From positions 1,211,001 through 1,275,000 of the forward strand of contig JAUTXW010000110.1 of assembly GCA_030620095.1 (NCBI GenBank): a stretch of 64,000 bases of DNA, in the 5' to 3' direction. The translations under genes and the position numbers were made by a program. Positions 59,107 through 64,000 of the stretch are shown one piece after another. Source of the DNA: Kuschelorhynchus macadamiae (Eukaryota > Arthropoda > Insecta > Coleoptera > Curculionidae). The first letter of the stretch is position 1; each line of letters opens with the position of its first letter. The notes under the pieces were generated by a model. It ran no database searches and was not told where the DNA came from. It saw only the letters and a list, made by a program, of their open reading frames with translations.

Positions 59107-59860
59107 CAGCCAGCATCAGATCCAGTGAACAAGATTTATCAAAATTTTAATTTATGCAGTTCGACTTTGGGCTATTCGGGTATGCCAAAAGTGGCCGTCT
59201 GTCTCCGTTTGTCACATTACTTTATAGAGGGGCCGTAATTGTGAAGTACTATACAGGGCGTTTCCTAACTGCGTGCTGATGTTAAAGGGGGTGTTTTTTT
59301 ATCTCCTAAAAGTCTTAACTTTTGAGATACAGGATTGTAAAGTTTAAAAAGAAAAAACTTTTTCCATCCCAATTCTGATGCTATTGTAGATAACTGCATG
59401 AAATTTGATACACGTCTTCTATGCATTAAGGAGCATACGGATTTACCCAGGTTAATTACATATGCTCGCCACCGGTAGAAATTTCAAAAATTGATTGTTA
59501 ATGAAAAAGGCCCTTTTATGCATAAAAGACGTGTGTCAAATTTCACACAGTTATTTACCTATAATAGCATCAGAATTAGGATTTTAAAAAAATGTTTTTT
59601 TTAACCCTGAATCTCCACAGTTAATACTTTTAGGTTCATATTAAACTTTTTTCTTAAATAGGTCCAAGAATCTCCCCCTTTTAACATTAGCACGCCCTGT
59701 ATAGTACTTCACAATGACGCCTCCTGTACAAAGTAATATGACAGACCGAGACAAACGGTCACTTTTGGCATACCCGAATAGCCCAAAGTCGAACTGCATA
59801 AGTTAAAATTTTGATATATCTTGTTCACTGAAATCAGTGCTGGCTCCCCTACTATAACTA
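59107..59860. repeat. Foldback (palindromic) module inside E2
   Basis: Arms at about 59107-59300 and 59680-59860 are inverted copies (GTGAACAAGATTTATCAAAA versus its complement near 59815; ATTCGGGTATGCCAAAAGTG versus its complement near 59770). Nested inner arms surround GATACACGTCTTCTATGCAT and its partner. It sits in the same place relative to the transposase as in E1. Confidence 0.8.
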
Positions 59861-59959
59861 CATTGATGTGTTCATTTTTGGAAAAATATAAGTTCTGTAG
59901 TTTTTCAAATATTAATTGCAATATTAGATATTTTTTGACACCCAGTATTGAACAGAAAA

Positions 59960-61372
59960 TTAATTATTTTGAAGCAGTTTCTTGCCAGCTACTTTATGAA
60001 CAATTTCACAAAATATATGAAAAAAAACTAAGCCCTTTCTTGAGTTTGATGGCTGTGATTCTAATGGTTCGATTCCTTCTAAATCGTTGTCTTCCTCTGA
60101 GGTTTCGTCGTCACTACTTGAAGATCTCAGTGTGATAACTAAATCATCAATAACCGTTTCAATTCCGCCATCTACTTCCCAGTATTTATCTTCAATAGAA
60201 CAAACATGTTTAACATACGATTTCCAATTTTCAGCCGATATTGAGTCAATCGCATCTAATGTTATTTTATTTAAATCTCTAGTTGAAAGTTCACCGGTAT
60301 TGCGCTCCCGAATATATTGTTTTACTCCGGACCATGCAAGTTCAATAGGGTTGAGGTCGCACATGTATGGAGGCAGCCTTAAAGCTGTATGACCGAGGTT
60401 ACGTAAAAGACCGTCAATTTTATACTTTTTTTCTCTAGGTTTGTTGGCTGACATTACTTTATATAATTGATATTTTCTCCATCTTGGATCACATACAAGA
60501 TTGTTCGATTTACGCCACGATATCATATGAGCCTTTGTAGAGTATTTAGTTGGCACTTTATCTTCTACGTGAGAATGATAAGACGCATGATCCATTACCA
60601 CGACTGATTTGGGAGGAATGTTAGGTAGAAGCTTCTCGAGCAACCAGTTTTCAAAACTATCTCTATTCATCTGTCCATGATAGGCTCCAGTTGTTAGTCC
60701 CGAACGAAAAACTAAAGCAGCACCTAGAACAAATCCGGCTTCTGAACCAGCATGAACTATAATGAAGCGACTAGACTAGAGCGGATTCCCTGAACAACAC
60801 CTGTAACACTGTCACTTTGCCAGGATTTGTTCACTGTCATATCATTATCTACCCAGGTTTCGTCTAGATACACAATATTGCGTCCTTCTTGCCTATATTG
60901 CCTTACAGTTGATAGATATTTCACCCGCCAGTGAAAAATATTTTCGTTTATTTTGGCACTTGCGCCAAACAAAACCATTTGATCGTAAAAGCCAATTTAA
61001 GGTTTTATACCCCTATGGAAAATCGATTTTGTTCTTTACAGCACGAAGTAGGGGTTTGCAGGTTTCTTCAAGTTTAACACAAACAAATTACTTGAAAATC
61101 ACCATCTTAAATTTTATCTTTGTATGATAATCGGGGTCTTTTTTAACCAGAAGATTTTAAAGGTGAAGTAGAACATGAGCGATCATTATGTTCTCTTTGA
61201 ATTTTTCTTACACTACTTTTCGAAACACCAGTGTAAAATGCAGCACGTTCTGTTCGATTTTGAATCGAACAGAAAAACTATTATTTTCAGCTTCTCTAGT
61301 ACAGGCCTCTAAAACGCCCGCAATAACTTCACGTGCACCGCTTCAAATTGTTTTTCCTCTTTTGCTCGCCAT
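59960..61372 (-). pseudogene. DD82E transposase of E2
   Basis: ATG at 61372 begins MASKRGKTI and then meets TGA where E1 has CGA. The middle part has lost the frame in places. The block with GRNIVYLDETWVDNDM (about 60870) holds the first Asp. From 60670 to 59960 an open frame of 236 codons contains KSVVVMDHASYHSHVEDKVP (second Asp) and LPPYMCDLNPIELAWSGVKQ (Glu). The same 82-residue spacing as in E1 separates them, and the acidic tail is DDETSEEDNDLEGIEPLE. The catalytic half is better kept than in E1. Nonsense and frame changes in the N-terminal half make it inactive. Confidence 0.9.
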
Positions 61373-61721
61373 TGTTACTTCGAAATAATAATTCAAATTC
61401 AACACAACGCGTTTATGTAGAAATGAAAACAAATGCTCGAAATGTATAGGCGCCACTAGAAATAGCTAGAACCTTCTAGCGGCAAGTGCATGGAGACCCT
61501 AGGCACATCCCAATTACAAGTGGACCAGTGCGAAATTTACTAAATCCCCGATTAATTTTCCGTACCGCTTAGCTGGCGCACTTTATAGATGAAGCGGCAA
61601 ACTATTACAACAAATAAAATAACAAAATTTATTTGCCTACACAAATTTTACTTTTCCGCTTGCTTAAGACTATGAACCTTTATTTTAAGGACCGCCCGGT
61701 TTTCTTTCGTGTCCCGCACTT

Positions 61722-62596
61722 TACCAATAACGTATTCTATACGCTCTACACCATATGCCCAGTTTGAGTGTTTGTAGTCGCCATAACTGTTTTGTTCGTA
61801 TTAAAATGAACCATACATATTTTTAAAACGGATTAAATAAAGACAGAAATAAGGAAGTGACGAATAGGGTGAATTATTACTATTCAGCTACTTAAATGCA
61901 ATTACACAATTCCGTACTATCTACGTAATACTCAAAGTCACAGTTACATGTTATTCACAAAATAGTTACCCTAAAAGTGTTCCCCATTTTGGTAATGGCT
62001 ACGTACTCTCAGCCTAAACAGAAGATGGCGACATTAAATTTCGGTCACTTCAATGAAAATACTTGTGATAACAATGACGTATTCATGACTAAAAGTTCTA
62101 CTTGGGTATGTAGTAATGCTCAAAAAGATATTTTTTTCCCTAAACGTGCCCGAAGCAACCTTTCAACTACCGTAACTTTGTTTTTAATACATTTTAAGTT
62201 GATGTCCAAAATTACATGAAAGTTGGGTAAAATCGGACATCAGATAATAAAATATATTGACTGACATTTTTTTCTTTTAGTTTTTCGTTATGTATGTTGT
62301 AAACAAAAATATCAAGAAATATATATCTAAAAAAAAACATAATCATTCTTAATTATTTACCTGGATACATTTTTAAATACCCAGAAATTCGTCCGAAGTT
62401 ATACGAGTGGACGGTATACGACACACATCGCAGGTATGTACGAAGGATAGGCCGATATCCAGTAATATATGAAAAAGTCTGATGATGATGATTGATAATA
62501 TAACTTTCTTCTTGGATCCGTTAATATATTAAGCAATAATATTTTTGTAAGATGTTTAAGTCTTTTTTTATACTCATTTTTAATAAATTAACTTAC
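61722..62596. other. MINPP intron, unassigned part after E2
   Basis: No recognised element. The plus-strand frame at 61977-62219 lacks any motif. Confidence 0.4.
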
Positions 62597-62716
62597 TTTT
62601 AACAACATGTCATTTCCAAAAGTATTTGCGTGAACTTTGTAGAATTCTTGGTCAAATAAGCCCTCGATATACGCCTGGTAGCTGTCATGTGTTCGATCAG
62701 ATTGGGTGTACTGGAA
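62597..62716 (-). CDS. MINPP-family phosphatase, most upstream exon in the window
   Basis: The gene encodes a histidine phosphatase (clade 2) that removes phosphates from inositol polyphosphates such as InsP6 in the secretory or extracellular compartment. This 40-codon exon is flanked by CTTTTTTTTCAG and GTAAGT, in phase 0 on both sides. It reads FQYTQSDRTHDSYQAYIEGL and continues to NTFGNDMLLK. Residues T-x-S-x-R-T-x-x-S form the conserved substrate-binding segment that follows the RHG loop in the fold. The RHG exon(s) and the start codon must lie beyond 64000. Together the five exons give 948 coding bases, about two thirds of a MINPP. I cannot tell which paralogue (Mipp1 or Mipp2-like) it is. 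Confidence 0.92.
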
Positions 62717-63218
62717 CTGAAAAAAAAGAGAACAATTAAAAGTGCAAGTGCAATTTTACTGCATCAATCAATTGTTACAAGACAACCAGGTTACATTTTT
62801 ACTCAAAATAAAGGTTAGTCATACGTTTATTGTGGATAATTTCTAAAAGGCTCTGAGAAAATTGGCTTGTCATATCTGCTATCGCCCTGCTTCTAGAACT
62901 TTCATATATCAAGATTTTAGGTTCGCATCAAATACATAGATACATATTTACATACATATCTAAATCTATACGCACTTAGGTTGTAACACTTTTTATTATT
63001 AAGTATATTTATTATTATATTTGAGGTATTTAATTAATAGAAATAATAATGTTTTTTTGCGCTAGTATCGTTTGCTAATCCTTTTAATAATTGTAATTTG
63101 TTGCTGTTATTAAATATTTGACATCTGACAGACTATATTTCATAGTGTTTTATGCATTTTCTAGATTATTATTTTCTTGTCCTAACACTGGAAGCTGTGA
63201 TGGAAGATAGTTTCTATC
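62717..63218. other. MINPP intron; 5' region of a LINE probably starts here
   Basis: The sequence upstream of the hammerhead-like motif may be LINE 5' UTR; its start is not visible. No gene is recognised. Confidence 0.4.
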
Positions 63219-63262
63219 ATCTGCTGATGATGCTAACTTGGTTAGCGAAACGCGCGTCCAGA
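63219..63262 (+). ncRNA. Hammerhead-ribozyme-like motif
   Basis: CTGATGA (63224-63230) is followed by a perfect 6-bp stem, GCTAAC / GTTAGC with loop TTG, then GAAA (63247-63250), CGCGCGTC and CAGA. TCTG before the core can pair with CAGA after the expected cleavage point. The order CUGANGA, stem II, GAAA, short stem III, UC fits a type I hammerhead with a very short stem III. One extra U between the core and stem II departs from the classical model. It lies about 100 bases upstream of a LINE endonuclease reading frame. Confidence 0.55.
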
Positions 63263-63364
63263 ACCTAACAAGTTGTAGTGTAGTGTGGTTATAACTCTCG
63301 TATTTTGAATTATTTTCTTGGTTTACTGTTTAAAATTTTATTACTTTTACTATCTTATTATTTT

Positions 63365-64000
63365 ACAAGGTATCTCCAATAAAACCAATGAAGTAATCTC
63401 AGAACTCAGAAGATCAAAAATTCAAATAGCAGTTCTAACTGAAACTAAGAAGAAAGGCCAAGGCTTGGAAAACCTAGGACACTACGACCACTTCTATAGT
63501 GTAGTTCCAAAAGAAAAAAGAGGGCAACAAGGAGTATCTATCTTCATTTCCAAGAATTTAAGAAAGTTTATAACAACATGGGAGCCTATAAACGAAAGAA
63601 TAATAAAAATTAACATAACACTGTATAGGGTCAGGCTTACAATATTTGGGGTATATGCCATAAACGATGACGCCTTAATTAATAAAAAGGATGAGTTTTT
63701 TGAACAGCTACACCGAGAAATATCCAGCATTGGTAGATCCAGGGAAGTCATGATACTGGGGGACCTAAACAGAAGAACTGGAACAAGGCTGAGGAACAAA
63801 GTTGTGGGAGGATTTGGCGAGGACCACACAAACGACAGCGGCCTGAGACTAATTCAAATGTGTGAGCAAAATGAATTAAAAATAATGAACGGATACTTTC
63901 AGCACCCATAGATACACAAATACACATGGACCCAAACAACTAGGAATCTGCGCTCCATCATAGATTACATTATTATAAAACAGTCAACAGGTATGAGAAC
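63365..64000 (+). pseudogene. Non-LTR retrotransposon APE-type endonuclease, partial
   Basis: The frame reads GISNKTNEVISELRRSKIQI and AVLTETKKKGQG with the catalytic Glu, then KEKRGQQGVSIFISKNLRKF. VMILGDLNRRTGTR carries the catalytic Asp and Asn. After a TAG at 63909, IHKYTWTQTTRNLRSIIDYI carries the Ser-x-IDYI segment. This is the exonuclease-endonuclease-phosphatase domain found in RTE/BovB-like LINEs and often mislabelled as craniofacial development protein 2. The RT part would follow beyond 64000. The stop in the H-P-x-I-H segment is the only visible damage. Confidence 0.85.

Larger units (their letters stand above)
58699..61721 (-). mobile_element. E2: DD82E Tc1/mariner-superfamily element, second copy
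   Basis: The ends AAGTGCGGGACACGAAAGAA (58699) and TTCTTTCGTGTCCCGCACTT (61721) are perfect inverted repeats extended by AACCGGGCGG. Intact TA dinucleotides lie outside both ends (58697-58698 and 61722-61723). Length is 3023 bases. It is inverted relative to E1 and shares its whole internal order, including the foldback. It lies in the 5.8-kb intron of the MINPP gene, same strand as that gene. Confidence 0.94.

Noticed and set aside
60087..60392. Plus-strand frame opposite the E2 transposase
   Set aside because: It is an antisense shadow; its mirror at 48172-48414 in E1 exists only because the two copies are homologous.
63494..63829. Minus-strand frame opposite the LINE endonuclease
   Set aside because: Antisense shadow of the EN domain.

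Overview
This is a strongly AT-rich eukaryotic window, almost certainly from an insect. A beetle is plausible, but the species cannot be fixed from sequence alone. The signs are GT-AG introns of 1 to 10 kb, a recognisable animal enzyme gene split into exons, several classes of decayed non-LTR retrotransposons, a copia element with an insect-style half-tRNA primer site, and a dense crowd of Tc1/mariner, hAT, pogo, Transib and Penelope-like relics. There is no bacterial operon structure, CRISPR array, rRNA gene or intact tRNA gene.

Host genes. The best-supported one is a multiple inositol polyphosphate phosphatase (MINPP/Mipp family) on the minus strand. Its last five coding exons lie at 62716-62597, 56814-56618, 55557-55379, 50562-50370 and 40189-39931, and all splice phases agree. 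The first exon(s), with the RHG catalytic motif, lie beyond position 64000. The conserved proton-donor tripeptide HAE reads HAA, and the protein ends in a hydrophobic tail suggestive of a GPI signal. Two further minus-strand exons of unrecognised gene(s) are proposed at 14807-14545 and 8166-7959, each ending in a strong splice donor.

Layout. 1-9.6 kb: LINE relics and two copies of a GACA-tract repeat family (R1), one inserted into a LINE. 9.6-14.5 kb: (AT)n arrays, a foldback repeat family (R2) and a broken Tc1 transposase. 14.5-24.3 kb: unknown exon, a DD41D mariner with very long inverted ends, LINE fragments and small foldbacks. 25.5-30.9 kb: copia, R1, and two more DD41D mariners, one with precise ends. 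31.2-35.2 kb: an inverted-repeat element carrying an orphan multicopy gene, with a LINE nested inside. 35-39.9 kb: TATCGATA-rich MITE, possible SINE, 3' flank of the MINPP gene. 39.9-62.7 kb: the MINPP gene, whose introns hold a tandem higher-order R1 array, a complete hAT with 8-bp target duplication, two copies of a DD82E Tc1/mariner-type element in opposite orientation, Transib, Penelope-like and pogo relics. 63.2-64 kb: a hammerhead-ribozyme-like motif just upstream of a LINE endonuclease domain that runs off the window.

The most informative signals are these: the two DD82E elements with matching ends, TA duplications and a paralogous empty site at 24 kb; the orphan gene apparently carried by a TIR element; the regular higher-order periodicity of R1; the HAA substitution in MINPP; and the hammerhead-like motifs. 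Most transposon genes here are frameshifted or carry stops and are given as pseudogenes.
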